Positions 1 through 8,731 of a DNA stretch of 64,000 nucleotides are shown here, one piece after another. Every line of letters starts with the position of its first letter. The stretch's first letter is position 1. The stretch comes from Rhizobium tumorigenes (lineage in GTDB: Bacteria; Pseudomonadota; Alphaproteobacteria; Rhizobiales; Rhizobiaceae), in contig NZ_CP117256.1 in NCBI RefSeq assembly GCF_003240565.2, forward strand, positions 372,001 through 436,000. The letters run 5' to 3'. Under the pieces are notes generated by a model that saw nothing but the letters and a program-made list of their open reading frames with translations, ran no database searches and was not told where the DNA came from. The translations under genes were made by a program, and so were the position numbers.

Positions 1-117
1 TAATGCGAAAAGTTCATCGTGGTAGCGTTTTGCCTGATCTACTCCGAACATACGGGCACCCTGCTGGGCGATCGCAATAATGTCTTCTTCCGCCTCGACA
101 GAAAGCTTAAAACTCAT
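1..117 (-). CDS. ParE/RelE-type toxin, N-terminal part (runs off window)
   Basis: Only the first 39 codons are inside the window. The reverse strand reads MSFKLSVEAEEDIIAIAQQG and continues with GARMFGVDQAKRYHDELF, which is the typical opening of a RelE/ParE-superfamily toxin: a beta strand, then a helix carrying the A-x-x-D-I/L pattern. ParE-type members poison gyrase and RelE-type members cleave mRNA; the visible part cannot separate them. Its ATG overlaps the antitoxin stop codon in an ATGA arrangement, the usual translational coupling of these modules. The gene continues to the left of the window. Confidence 0.8.
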   Translation of the reverse strand, partial: MSFKLSVEAEEDIIAIAQQGARMFGVDQAKRYHDELFAL

Positions 118-356
118 GACTCGCTGGTACGAGCCATCGCCTCAGCGAAGAGTTCATCCTTCGATCGAATGCCAACGCCACTTTGGAGCCTGGCCTCGAC
201 GAAGCTTTGCATGGCGGCAATCTTGTCGTTTCGTGTCTGGTCGCGTCTGATCAAGTCGCGTACGTAGTCACTAGCGTTCGAATATCGCCCGGTCCTAGCC
301 TGCGCCTCCACCCAATCCTTCATCGGGTCTGGAAGAGATACGTTCATTGTCGCCAT
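114..356 (-). CDS. ParD-like antitoxin
   Basis: An 80-residue protein with a ribbon-helix-helix start (MNVSLPDPMKDWVEAQ), then the ParD-family stretch GRYSNASDYVRDLIRRDQ. Its length matches ParD-family antitoxins, which bind DNA through the N-terminal part and the toxin through the C-terminal helix. The ATG at 356 is chosen because a GGAGG lies at 363-367, six bases upstream; a longer in-frame extension to 503 has no such site and does not resemble the family. The stop overlaps the toxin start by 4 bases. Expression is probably autorepressed by the toxin-antitoxin complex at the promoter just upstream. Confidence 0.85.
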   Translation of the reverse strand: MATMNVSLPDPMKDWVEAQARTGRYSNASDYVRDLIRRDQTRNDKIAAMQSFVEARLQSGVGIRSKDELFAEAMARTSES

Positions 357-377
357 CGGAAACCTCCATTTGAAGAG

Positions 378-407
378 ATTATGTCCGATTTTGGCAAAGT
401 TTGTCAA
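378..407 (-). promoter_or_regulatory. Candidate sigma-70 promoter of the parDE-like pair
   Basis: On the reverse strand TTGACA (402-407) is followed after 18 bases by CATAAT (378-383), about 20 bases upstream of the antitoxin start. The boxes are close to consensus, but no experiment supports them. Confidence 0.5.
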
Positions 408-504
408 ATGCTCCACATCTGTATGGGTCAGAACCGTCCCCCATTCTTTCTGCAGGTGCGATAACGCCCATTTATGGAACTCCCCGTCGGAAGCACCTAT
501 CAAG

Positions 505-884
505 CGACGTACGCGATGTCGCCGGAAATTCGCTGTTTCTGCGCTTGCGATCCGACGTCGCGGATCGGCGCCAGGACACCAGACTGGTTTTGCGGGATCT
601 GGCCAAGAGCCGGATCGGATACGCAGAGAATTTCAAGACCTGCGCCAAGGTTCGATAGGAAACGTCGGCGCCACTTAGTACTGCGGCACGGTGATGCCAC
701 CCAGCCCGCTTGCCGTACTATTCGATGTTCCATCGCAATAGCCGCCGTGTGCGGTCGCGCTCCGGGGCGGTGATGCGAAACTGCTCCGCCAGGCCATGCG
801 CCACCTGCAGCGCTTCGGCATACGATCGTATAGGATGCGACCGGTTGGCGTTATTAAACGCTGTGCCCTGCTGGCGTCGGGCAT
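505..884 (-). pseudogene. Decayed SfnB/DszC-type acyl-CoA-dehydrogenase-like oxidoreductase, N-terminal remnant
   Basis: Three reverse-strand frames carry consecutive pieces of one SfnB-like N-terminus: RSYAEALQVAHGLAEQF followed by ITAPERDRTRRL (about 835-730), then SGLGGITVPQY, then ADVSYRTLAQVLK, then SDPALGQIPQNQSGVLAPI to about 516. The family's usual order is AHALA..ERDRERRLP..SGL.AITVP..YGGADVS..TLAEV..DPSLAQIPQNH, so at least two frameshifts and loss of roughly the C-terminal three quarters are needed. SfnB-type flavin enzymes act in organosulfur desulfurisation. The remnant lies 42 bases behind metI in the same orientation, so it was probably the last gene of that operon. The start is uncertain: an ATG at 884 or later. 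Confidence 0.7.
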
Positions 885-926
885 TGGTGGCGCTGCGTCG
901 GGATCGGTCGTGGATGCCGCGCTGTT

Positions 927-1580
927 CTATCTCGCCCGCAGACGCCGCACGGCGCTGTCGCCGACGAGTTGCACGAGGCAAACCAGGGCGATCAGCACCG
1001 CGATGACCACGGCCATAACCGTTGTGTCGAACCGCTGATAGCCGTAGCGGATGGCCATGTCGCCGAGCCCGCCTGCGCCGACGGCGCCGGCCATGGCGGA
1101 GGCACCGATGATGCTGACGATGGTGATCGTGAAACCGCCAATGATGCCCGGCAGCGCCTCCGGCAGCAGCACATGGCGCACAATGTGCCAGCGGCGGCAG
1201 CCGATCGCCTGCGCCGCCTCGATCAGCCCAGCGTCGACCTCGCGCAGGCTGACTTCGGCGATCCGCGCAAAGAACGGTGTGGCGCTGATCGACAGCGGCA
1301 CGACGGCCGACCAGACGCCGATCGTGCTCCCCGTGATAAAACGGGTCAACGGCAACAGTGCGACCAGGAGAACGATAAAGGGCGTGGCACGAAAACCATT
1401 GACGATCGCCGACAACACTTTTTGCGCCCGAGGTGCATTGATCAGACCGCCCGGTGCCGAGAGCACCAGAAAGACGGCAAGCGGAATGCCTGCAAGGACG
1501 GCGATAATCGCCGATACACCGACCATGACGATCGTATCGAGAAGTGCCTGCCAAAGGCGATCATACATCAGTGCGGACAT
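927..1580 (-). CDS. metI: MetI-type ABC transporter permease
   Basis: This 217-residue inner-membrane protein has about five hydrophobic segments and the EAA-type ATPase-coupling loop EAAQAIGCRRWHIVRHVLLPEALPGI, in the form typical of MetI. Length and sequence fit the methionine uptake transporter family, whose members carry D- or L-methionine and sometimes other sulfur compounds. Its start lies inside the end of metN (20-base overlap), so the two are translationally coupled. In this neighbourhood of organosulfur genes the substrate may be a methionine derivative, but the sequence alone cannot decide that. Confidence 0.93.
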   Translation of the reverse strand: MSALMYDRLWQALLDTIVMVGVSAIIAVLAGIPLAVFLVLSAPGGLINAPRAQKVLSAIVNGFRATPFIVLLVALLPLTRFITGSTIGVWSAVVPLSISATPFFARIAEVSLREVDAGLIEAAQAIGCRRWHIVRHVLLPEALPGIIGGFTITIVSIIGASAMAGAVGAGGLGDMAIRYGYQRFDTTVMAVVIAVLIALVCLVQLVGDSAVRRLRAR

Positions 1581-2706
1581 AGCCCAATACCCTCACGTCA
1601 TGCGCCAGGCCGGCAATTTTGGCGGGAACGTTGTTATCCAGAGAGCCGATTGCCAGCAGAAGACGGCCATGTACATGGCCCTGGATACGGTCGAGCGAAC
1701 TCTGCAGCAGCCTCACGGACGCACCGGCGGCAGCGGCAATCCGCGTCAGGTCCGGCTCCAGGCCGTCGGCCCCGGTATAGGTGAGCTGCAGGATCACGCT
1801 GGTAACATCCCGGCTGCTGGTTGGCCGGATGTGGCGGGCGATATCGTCCGGGATATCGCGGGTCAGCGGTTGCAGCAGTGCGCGTGTTGCGTCGTGCTGC
1901 GGATCGCCAAAAATGCGCCAGACTCGCCCCGTCTCGGCAATCTTGCCTTGATCGAGCACCAGCACATGGTCGCAGATTTCGCGGATGACGCTCATTTCAT
2001 GGGTAATCAGCACGATCGTCAGTTTTAGCTGCTGGTTGATGTCCCTCAAGAGCTGCAGGATAGACAGGGTGGTTTCCGGATCGAGCGCCGAGGTCGCCTC
2101 GTCGCAGAGCAAAATCTCCGGTCGATGGACAAGCGCCCGGGCAATGCCGACCCGCTGTTTCTGGCCGCCGGATAGCCGTGATGGATAGGTTCCTTCTTTT
2201 CCCTCGAGGCCAACAAGGGCCAGGACGTCGGCCACCCTTTCCGCGATCTGGGCGCGCGGCACGCCGGCCACCATCAGCGGCAGGGCGACATTGCCCCAAA
2301 CCGTTTTTGCCGATAGCAGATTGAAATGCTGAAAGATCATGCCGATGCGGCGCCGCAGAGCGACGAGGTCGTTTTCGTCAAGCTGGGCGATGTCCTGCCC
2401 GTCGACGAAGACGCGGCCGCTGCTTGGCTTTTCCAGGCGGTTGATGGTGCGAAGCAGGCTCGATTTCCCTGCACCGCTTCTGCCGATGATGCCATAGATC
2501 GCGCCGGGCGGAATGGCCTGGGTGATGCCCTGCAGGGCGTGGACCGGGCCGGCGGAGGAGCGGTAGGTTTTCTCGACGGCTTCGAAAGCCACCGATCCCT
2601 TGCCGATGGCGCTCTGCGGCTGCGTCAGATCGACAGCCGCCCCGGACCCCGCGCGCGCTCCGAAAGACGAAACCGCGCGCTCCCGCAGCAGCTTCAGTTC
2701 AGCCAT
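1561..2706 (-). CDS. metN: MetN-type ABC transporter ATPase with NIL domain
   Basis: This 381-residue cytoplasmic ATPase drives methionine-type uptake. It has Walker A GRSGAGKS, the signature [15 protein letters not shown], Walker B LLCDEATSALD and a switch histidine in LITHEMS. The last 80 or so residues form a NIL/ACT-like domain, the place where MetN of E. coli senses methionine and shuts transport down. An N-terminal tail of about 40 residues before the ABC domain is longer than in E. coli MetN. The gene overlaps metQ by 13 bases at its start and metI by 20 bases at its end. Confidence 0.95.
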   Translation of the reverse strand: MAELKLLRERAVSSFGARAGSGAAVDLTQPQSAIGKGSVAFEAVEKTYRSSAGPVHALQGITQAIPPGAIYGIIGRSGAGKSSLLRTINRLEKPSSGRVFVDGQDIAQLDENDLVALRRRIGMIFQHFNLLSAKTVWGNVALPLMVAGVPRAQIAERVADVLALVGLEGKEGTYPSRLSGGQKQRVGIARALVHRPEILLCDEATSALDPETTLSILQLLRDINQQLKLTIVLITHEMSVIREICDHVLVLDQGKIAETGRVWRIFGDPQHDATRALLQPLTRDIPDDIARHIRPTSSRDVTSVILQLTYTGADGLEPDLTRIAAAAGASVRLLQSSLDRIQGHVHGRLLLAIGSLDNNVPAKIAGLAHDVRVLGYVRTDV

Positions 2707-3500
2707 GGCAACGTGTACAGCTTGCTGTTGGCGGCGAAGGCCTTGTCGATCGCCGCTTTGACAGCGGGCGAATTCTGATAGAGCGTCACCAGTTCCTTGA
2801 TGCCTGGATCACCCGCCTTGTCCTTCTTGACGGCAAAGACGATGGCGAACTGCTTGTCGTCGACGCCGGAGTAGAGCAGGCCGGAGCTCGGATCGAAGGC
2901 TTTTGACGCGACGATGAAGTGGGGATAGCCCTGCGCCAGGTCGACGTCGCCGGTAACACGCGCCAGCTGCGGCCCCTCTACCTCGGTAAAAGTCAGATGT
3001 TTGGGATTGTCGACGATATCGTCGAGCGAGCCCTTGAAGCCGACGCCTTCCTTGAGCTTGATCAAGCCGGCCTTCTGCAGCAGCAGCAGGCCGCGGCCCT
3101 GATTGACCGGATCGTTGGCGATGGCGACTTTTCCATTGTCCGGAATGCTTTTGAAATCCTTGTACTTCAGCGAATAGAGACCGATGTTCGCCAGGACGCC
3201 GATGCCGGCACTGGTGAAATCATAGCCGCGATCAGCGATGGCGTTGTCAAGAAAGGGCTTGTGCTGGAAATAGTTGACGTCGATATCGCCGGACTGGAGA
3301 GCGATGTTCGGTGTCGTCCAGTCGGTGAATTCAACCACCTGCAGATCGAGCCCCTTCGCCTTCGCCTCGGGGATCAGCGCCTCGATGGAATCGGCATAGA
3401 CACCGGGCACCACGCCGACCTTGATGGTTTTGGCCTGAACCGTTGCGGTGAGCGCCAGCAAGGCCGCGGAAACTAAAGCTGCAAAATGATATTTCATCAT
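2694..3500 (-). CDS. metQ: MetQ/NlpA-family periplasmic binding protein
   Basis: This 268-residue binding protein begins with a Sec signal peptide (MKYHFAALVSAALLALTATVQA) and continues with TIKVGVVPGVYADSIEALIPEAKAKG in the NlpA/MetQ pattern. No lipobox cysteine is seen, so it is probably soluble in the periplasm, not a lipoprotein as in E. coli. Family motifs DVNYFQHKPFLD and VEGPQLARV are present. Two adjacent ATGs (3500 and 3497) are possible; GAGG upstream is better spaced for the second. It is the first gene of metQNI and is transcribed away from tauABC. Confidence 0.92.
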   Translation of the reverse strand: MMKYHFAALVSAALLALTATVQAKTIKVGVVPGVYADSIEALIPEAKAKGLDLQVVEFTDWTTPNIALQSGDIDVNYFQHKPFLDNAIADRGYDFTSAGIGVLANIGLYSLKYKDFKSIPDNGKVAIANDPVNQGRGLLLLQKAGLIKLKEGVGFKGSLDDIVDNPKHLTFTEVEGPQLARVTGDVDLAQGYPHFIVASKAFDPSSGLLYSGVDDKQFAIVFAVKKDKAGDPGIKELVTLYQNSPAVKAAIDKAFAANSKLYTLPWLN

Positions 3501-4027
3501 GACCTCGCGACTGAATGGCGCGGAGTGTAAAGATGATGGACGGGGTAGACCAACCGCAGGATCACCAATCCACTCTCGCTTTTGGAAAGCAACGCTATCT
3601 TTGGCGTTTTATCCGAACAATTATTTCTTCCGTCACCGTCTCTGCGGGCAAGCCCATGGAGCGCACGGACATCCATGCGGCGTGCGGCGGCCGGAGTTTG
3701 TCACCGCAGAGCACCGTAAATCGGACCCCGCCGTCGAAAGAATAATCCATTGCTGGCTGCCAACTGCGAACGCCACTCAGGTTTGACGAAAGAACAGATT
3801 CGATCGGTCACCCAACAGCCGACGTCGTCAAGCAGTCATCCGCATCCCTCTGCGTGTAAAGATGCCCGATGCAGCTTTGACAGGAAGCTATTTCCCGACT
3901 CATCTTGAATTTTAGTATATTTGAACTGTCAAAGCTCGAAGCCCCTGCTTAGCCTATAGTCGCCGGCGTCACGAAAGGCGACGGCTTAAGAAACGGCGAC
4001 GTGCGCCACATGGGTAGGGACGGGACA
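3501..4027. promoter_or_regulatory. Divergent metQ-tauA intergenic region with a candidate sulfur-regulon site
   Basis: No coding gene is recognised in these 527 bases. At 3900-3922 lies TCATCTTG-N7-GTATATTT, which fits the 23-bp pattern found upstream of four other units in this window (12369, 20911, 25001, 25796), with the centre-right TTA-GTA conserved. It is the weakest of the five. A TTGACA at 3877-3882 could be a -35 box for tauA, but no good -10 is seen. Confidence 0.35.
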
Positions 4028-5041
4028 ATGAAACTCCACAAGGGACTGCTTGCCACCTTGTTCGGCGCAATGACACTGGTCGCTGCCTTCGGTGCCAGTG
4101 CCGCCGACAAAAAAGTCGTCGTCGGCTATCAGACGGATGCCTTGCCGTCGTCGGTCGGCATCGCTAACGGCGCCTTTGCCAAGGCGACCGGCTATGACAT
4201 CGATTTCCGTAAATTCAATTCTGGCGCCGATATCTTTGCCGCCATCGCCTCCGGTGACGTGCAGGTCGGCTATGTCGGGTCCAGCCCCTTTGCAGCGGCG
4301 ACTTCGCGCGGCCTGGCCGTCAAGGCCTTCTACCTCTCGTCGATTTCGGGCATCGACGAAGCGCTGGTCGTGCGCAATGGCTCTGGGATCGATACGCTGG
4401 CGGATCTGAAAGGCAAGAAGCTGGCGGCCGCTCCGGTCTCGACTGACCACTACCAGCTTCTCGCTCTCATCAAGAGCCTCGGCCTCACCGAAAAGGACGT
4501 TCAGGTCTTCGCCATTCCCCAGCCGCAGATCGTCGCGGGTTTCGCGCGCGGTGATATCGATGGCGGCTTCGTTTGGGATCCAGCGCTGACCGAACTGAAG
4601 AAGAACGGCAAGGTGCTTATCACCTCCAAGGAGGTTGCCGACAAAGGCGCGCCGACCTTCTCTGCCTGGGTCGCCGCTACCGACTTCGCCGACAAGAACC
4701 CCGCTTTCCTGAAAAACTTTGCCGGCGTTATCAACGCATCCTATGCTTCCTTTGCTAACGACAAGGCCGCCTGGGGGCCGGACAGCGACAACGCCAAGCT
4801 GCTGGCCAAGCAGCTCGGCGGCACGGCGGAACAGCAATCTGCCGCACTGAAGAACCTGACATTGCTGACACCTGAAGTTCAGGCTTCCGATGCCTGGCTC
4901 GGCGGTGGTGAGAAGTCCGGTGCGGCCAAAATCCTCAAGGATACGGCAACGTTCCTTAAGGACCAAGGCAAGGTCTCGGAGGTCCTGCCAAGCTACGCCG
5001 CCTTCGTCACGCCAGACGCCGTCGTCGCGCCGAGTAACTGA
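4028..5041 (+). CDS. tauA: TauA-like taurine/sulfonate-binding protein
   Basis: A 337-residue periplasmic binding protein with a Sec signal peptide ([28 protein letters not shown]). The mature part follows TauA closely: [60 protein letters not shown] and [20 protein letters not shown]. TauA-type proteins deliver taurine or other aliphatic sulfonates to TauBC during sulfate starvation. The ATG at 4028 is preferred over an upstream in-frame ATG at 4001 because it starts the signal peptide and has a GGGACGGG stretch before it. Other sulfonates remain possible ligands. No tauD dioxygenase lies next to it. Confidence 0.9.
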   Translation: MKLHKGLLATLFGAMTLVAAFGASAADKKVVVGYQTDALPSSVGIANGAFAKATGYDIDFRKFNSGADIFAAIASGDVQVGYVGSSPFAAATSRGLAVKAFYLSSISGIDEALVVRNGSGIDTLADLKGKKLAAAPVSTDHYQLLALIKSLGLTEKDVQVFAIPQPQIVAGFARGDIDGGFVWDPALTELKKNGKVLITSKEVADKGAPTFSAWVAATDFADKNPAFLKNFAGVINASYASFANDKAAWGPDSDNAKLLAKQLGGTAEQQSAALKNLTLLTPEVQASDAWLGGGEKSGAAKILKDTATFLKDQGKVSEVLPSYAAFVTPDAVVAPSN

Positions 5042-5099
5042 TAGCAACCGTCCCGCGCTGTCGTTATTCGCAGCGCGGGAAACATATTGGATTTCACAT

Positions 5100-5891
5100 A
5101 TGCTGAAAGTCGAACGCGCCTCCGTCTATTTCAAAGCGCGGGATGGCCGCACCGTGCATGCTCTGGACCGGGTGTCTCTCGACATCCCCGACCAGGGTTT
5201 CGTCGTTGCACTGGGTGCTTCCGGCTGTGGCAAGTCGACCTTGCTGCATGCCATCGCCGGATTTCTGCCGCTGTCGGAAGGCAAGATAACCCTGGACGGC
5301 CGACCGATCGAAAAGCCTGGTGCCGACCGTGGCGTCGTGTTTCAGAAAGACACGCTCCTGCCCTGGAAGTCGGTCCTCGACAATGTTGGCCTCGGCTTGA
5401 AATTTGCGGGCGCCGGAAAATTCGAGCGCCGCGAGAAATCGCAGGAGCTGCTGCAGCTGGTCGGTCTCGGCGAGTTCGGCAACGCCCTGCCTCATGAGCT
5501 CTCCGGTGGAATGCGCCAGCGCGTCGGCATCGCCCGGGCGCTGGCGACGGAGCCCGATATCCTGCTGATGGACGAGCCGTTCGGCGCGCTCGACAGCCTG
5601 ACGCGCGAGCAAATGCAGGAGCTTCTGGTGTCGATCTGGCACCGGACGCGAAAGCGCATCTTCTTCATCACCCATTCGATCGAGGAGGCGCTGTTTCTTG
5701 GCACAGAAGTGATCGTCATGTCGCCGCGCCCAGGCCGGGTCGTCGCGCGCTTCAGCCTCGATTTCGTCAAGGACCTTGCCAAAATCGGCGATGCGCGGGC
5801 GATCAAGACATCGTCCAAATTTGCCGATCTGCGCGAAGAGATCCGCACCATCATCCACAGCACCGACGACGTCAGGAGCGCTGCCGAATGA
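5100..5891 (+). CDS. tauB: TauB-like sulfonate ABC transporter ATPase
   Basis: This 263-residue ATPase has Walker [13 protein letters not shown]-loop FQKDTLLPW, signature [15 protein letters not shown], Walker [12 protein letters not shown] and THSIEEAL, the normal set of the SsuB/TauB nitrate-sulfonate-taurine family. The start at 5100 gives the family length; the frame is open further upstream but has no family-like sequence. Its final ATGA overlaps the tauC start. It energises uptake through TauC using substrate delivered by TauA. Confidence 0.92.
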   Translation: MLKVERASVYFKARDGRTVHALDRVSLDIPDQGFVVALGASGCGKSTLLHAIAGFLPLSEGKITLDGRPIEKPGADRGVVFQKDTLLPWKSVLDNVGLGLKFAGAGKFERREKSQELLQLVGLGEFGNALPHELSGGMRQRVGIARALATEPDILLMDEPFGALDSLTREQMQELLVSIWHRTRKRIFFITHSIEEALFLGTEVIVMSPRPGRVVARFSLDFVKDLAKIGDARAIKTSSKFADLREEIRTIIHSTDDVRSAAE

Positions 5892-6742
5892 CCGAACTGA
5901 CAGAAGCAGCGAGCATTCTCCATCCGGAGGCGGAGGCGACCCATCGCCTCGTTAAGATGCGCACCTTCGGCATAGGCGAGCGATCGACTGCACCGATCAG
6001 CATAATCACCGGTATTTTGCTCTTGGCCGCCTGGTGGGGCGTGGCGAAATCTGGGCTCGTAGCCCATCTCTTTCTGCCGACGCCGGAAGAAGTCGTGAAG
6101 CAGGCAGTCGCCGTCTATAATGACGGCTATGCGGGCGCATCGCTCTGGGAGCATGTGTCGGCTAGCCTGTTTCGAATTCTCTCTGCCGCGTTCATCGCCT
6201 GTCTTTTCGGCGTGCCCGTCGGGCTGGCCATGGGATTGAACCGCTGGGCCAAGGGCGTGCTCGACACGCCCATCGAATTCTACTGGCCGCTGCCGCCACT
6301 GGCCTACCTGCCGCTGATGATCATCTGGCTCGGCATTGGCGAGACGTCAAAGATCACCCTGCTGGTCCTGGCAATGTTCGCGCCAATCTGCCTGTCGGCC
6401 CAGGCCGGCGTGCGGTCCCTACCGATCGAGCGGGTCAACGCTGCGCTGTCGCTGGGCGCCAGCCGCTGGAACCTGTTTTTCGACATCGTTTTGCCTTCGG
6501 CATTGCCGGAAATCCTGACGGGCATCCGCATCGCGCTCGGCGTCGGCTGGGGAACGCTTGTGGCGGCCGAATTGATCGCGGCAACCCGCGGCATCGGGTT
6601 CATGATCATGTCAGCCTCGCAATTCCTGGCGACGGATGTTGTGTTCGTCGGCATCGGCATCATCGCCGCATGCGCGTTTGCCTTTACACTGATGATGAGC
6701 GCCTTGGAGGCATGGCTTGTGCCTTGGAAAGGCAAGAGCTGA
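5888..6742 (+). CDS. tauC: TauC-like sulfonate ABC transporter permease
   Basis: This 284-residue permease has about six hydrophobic segments and the coupling loop [26 protein letters not shown], as in TauC/SsuC. Typical family stretches [25 protein letters not shown] and [20 protein letters not shown] are present. It ends the tauABC operon, with a start codon overlapping the tauB stop by four bases. No terminator hairpin with a T-run was seen behind it, although a 324-base gap follows before the next transporter. Confidence 0.92.
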   Translation: MTELTEAASILHPEAEATHRLVKMRTFGIGERSTAPISIITGILLLAAWWGVAKSGLVAHLFLPTPEEVVKQAVAVYNDGYAGASLWEHVSASLFRILSAAFIACLFGVPVGLAMGLNRWAKGVLDTPIEFYWPLPPLAYLPLMIIWLGIGETSKITLLVLAMFAPICLSAQAGVRSLPIERVNAALSLGASRWNLFFDIVLPSALPEILTGIRIALGVGWGTLVAAELIAATRGIGFMIMSASQFLATDVVFVGIGIIAACAFAFTLMMSALEAWLVPWKGKS

Positions 6743-7066
6743 CGCTCCTGTCAGTCGAAACCGCCGCGGAACAAAAGAGAGTTGGTCACCAATCAGGATG
6801 CTCGCTCAAGATGCGCTTGTTTCGCCCACCTAACGAGGCCGTGCAGGTCGTAGAAGAAGGCAGTTCCTGCATTGGGCGCCCGTATCGAAGCGGTGAGATA
6901 CTTTTTGCAAAGGTGTCACCAAAACTGTGAAAATCTTTCACCGCGGAAGCAGACGTTACTGACCGAACGCCTTCCGTATCGCGCGTCTGCAGTTTAGGCT
7001 TAAAGCATCTCAAAGGATTTTTGATCTTTTCAACCATATCGACGCCCCTCTTATTTCGGAGACATC
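6743..7066. promoter_or_regulatory. Gap with two short palindromes before the peptide-type transporter
   Basis: No gene is recognised. Two perfect small palindromes lie close together: GGTG-T-CACC at 6912-6920 and GTGAAA-ATC-TTTCAC at 6927-6941. They could be an operator for the operon that starts at 7067. The five-site sulfur motif found elsewhere is not seen here. Confidence 0.3.
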
Positions 7067-8656
7067 ATGACTATCCTTCTCACACGGTCGCGGCTGCTCG
7101 GCACGGTCCTTGGCGTCGCGGTCGCCTTTTCCGCCGGCCTTGCCAAGGCTGAAACGCCAGCCAATGTCCTCGTCGTTGCCCAGTCGATCGACGATGCCGT
7201 GAGCTTTGATCCGGCTGAAGGGTTTGAGCTGACCACCGTCCAGGCATTTAACAACATCTATCAGCGCCTGATCCAGTCCGACCGCAAGGACGGTACCAAG
7301 ATCGACCCGGCACTGGCGCTCTCCTGGAAGCCCGGAGCCGACGGCAAGAGCCTGACCTTCAAGCTCGACCCGGCCGCCAAGTTCGCCTCCGGCAATCCGG
7401 TTCGCCCCGAAGACGTGAATTTCTCGCTGTCGCGCGCCGTAAAGCTCAACAAGGCGCCGGCCTTTATCCTCAACGAACTCGGATGGAAAGCCGACAACGT
7501 CGACAAGGCGATCGAGAAGGTCGATGCTGAAACGGTGAAGCTCACTTGGACGGCCGATGTGGGGCCGGCCTTTGCACTGTCACTGCTGACAGCGCCGATC
7601 GCCTCGATCGTCGACGAAGCCTCCGTCTCGCCCCAGGCCAAGGATGGCGATTTCGGAAATGCCTGGCTGAAGACCAATTCCGCCGGCAGCGGTGCTTTCA
7701 CGATCGCTAGCTACGCGCCGCATGAGGCGTTGGTTCTGCAGTCCAATCCGACATCGTCGGAAAAACCAAAGCTCGACAGCGTCATCATCCGTAACGTGCC
7801 TGACGTTTCGGCGCGCCGCCTGCTGGTCGAGCAGGGCGACGCCGATATCGCCCGCGGCCTGTCCGCTGACCAGATCGAGGCACTGAAGTCAAAGGCCGGT
7901 GTCAAGGTCCTCGCCGTGCCATCGGCCCGCACCGACTACCTGTTGATCAACACCAAGGCGAACGCAACGCTCGGCAACCCTGCCTTCTGGGAGGCCGCCC
8001 GCTATCTCGTCGATTACGACGGCATTGCCAAGGATCTGCTGCGCGGCCAGAGCCAAGTCCACCAGGCCTTCCTTCCGGTCGGCTTTCCCGGCGCGCTGAC
8101 GGATACGCCGTTCAAGCTCGATGTCGCCAAGGCGAAGAAGATCTTGGCAGACGCCGGCATCAAGACACCATTCAAGATCGAGTTCCCGGTCTTCAACGAC
8201 CAGCCCTTTCTGTCGATCGCCCAGTCGCTTCAATCGAGTTTCGGCAAGGCTGGCATCGAGCTCGACATCCAGCCGGGCGTTGCCAGCGAAATCTACGCCA
8301 AGGGCCGTTCCGGCCAGTACCAGATCACCCTGCGCTACTGGATTCCGGACTACTTCGACCCGCATTCGAATGCCAGCGCCTTTGCCATCAACAAGGACAA
8401 TTCCGCCAACACGGTTGCCAGGCAGGCCGGCTGGGTCATTCCGGATCTGACCAACGAAACACTGGCCGCCGTCAAGGAGCAGGATGCCGCCAAGCGCATT
8501 GGGCTTTACCAAGACTTGCAAAAGAAGCTTCAGAAGTCGTCGCCCTTCCTTTTCCTGCTTCAAGGCAGCGATCAGGTCGTGTTAAGCGACAAGATCAAGA
8601 ACTATGTGCAGGGCCTGAATGCCGATCAGGTCTATTACGACCAAGTGGAAAAATAA
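7067..8656 (+). CDS. Family 5 (peptide/nickel-type) extracellular binding protein
   Basis: This 529-residue protein has a Sec signal peptide (MTILLTRSRLLGTVLGVAVAFSAGLAKAE) and the layout of SBP_bac_5 proteins: an early DDAVSFDPAEGFELTTVQAFNNIYQRL, then PALALSWKPGADGKSLTFKL, and a late RYWIPDYFDPHSNASAFA followed by the C-terminal lobe. A GGAG lies seven bases before the ATG. It is the first gene of a DppABCDF-type operon. Members of this family bind peptides, glutathione, nickel chelates or opines; the position between tauABC and other organosulfur loci suggests a sulfur-containing ligand, but that is inference. Confidence 0.88.
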   Translation: MTILLTRSRLLGTVLGVAVAFSAGLAKAETPANVLVVAQSIDDAVSFDPAEGFELTTVQAFNNIYQRLIQSDRKDGTKIDPALALSWKPGADGKSLTFKLDPAAKFASGNPVRPEDVNFSLSRAVKLNKAPAFILNELGWKADNVDKAIEKVDAETVKLTWTADVGPAFALSLLTAPIASIVDEASVSPQAKDGDFGNAWLKTNSAGSGAFTIASYAPHEALVLQSNPTSSEKPKLDSVIIRNVPDVSARRLLVEQGDADIARGLSADQIEALKSKAGVKVLAVPSARTDYLLINTKANATLGNPAFWEAARYLVDYDGIAKDLLRGQSQVHQAFLPVGFPGALTDTPFKLDVAKAKKILADAGIKTPFKIEFPVFNDQPFLSIAQSLQSSFGKAGIELDIQPGVASEIYAKGRSGQYQITLRYWIPDYFDPHSNASAFAINKDNSANTVARQAGWVIPDLTNETLAAVKEQDAAKRIGLYQDLQKKLQKSSPFLFLLQGSDQVVLSDKIKNYVQGLNADQVYYDQVEK

Positions 8657-8699
8657 GTGCAGCCTGCGACGCTCGCGGTATCTCTGGATAAGCAAAACT

Positions 8700-8723
8700 C
8701 CCGTCAGCCAAAAGGCTGGCGGG
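8700..8723 (+). terminator. Hairpin between binding-protein and permease genes
   Basis: CCCGTCAGCC (8700-8709), an AAAA loop and GGCTGGCGGG (8714-8723) form a ten-base stem with one G-T pair, followed by GGTTTGT. It is probably an mRNA-stabilising or attenuating hairpin that lets the binding protein be made in excess over the membrane parts. The short T-run makes full termination doubtful. Confidence 0.5.
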
Positions 8724-8731
8724 GGTTTGTC

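Noticed and set aside
718..1554. Reverse-strand open frame of 278 codons across metI
   Set aside because: Most of it is a metI shadow; only its last part carries real SfnB-like sequence, which is listed as the pseudogene 505-884.
3501..4027. Possible SAM-type riboswitch before metQ
   Set aside because: I could not find the conserved SAM-II or related core or a matching pseudoknot; nothing beyond the weak operator-like site is supported.
8657..8731. GTG start for the DppB-type permease at 8657
   Set aside because: It would put the intergenic hairpin inside the gene and adds a non-family N-terminus; the ATG at 8732 fits better.
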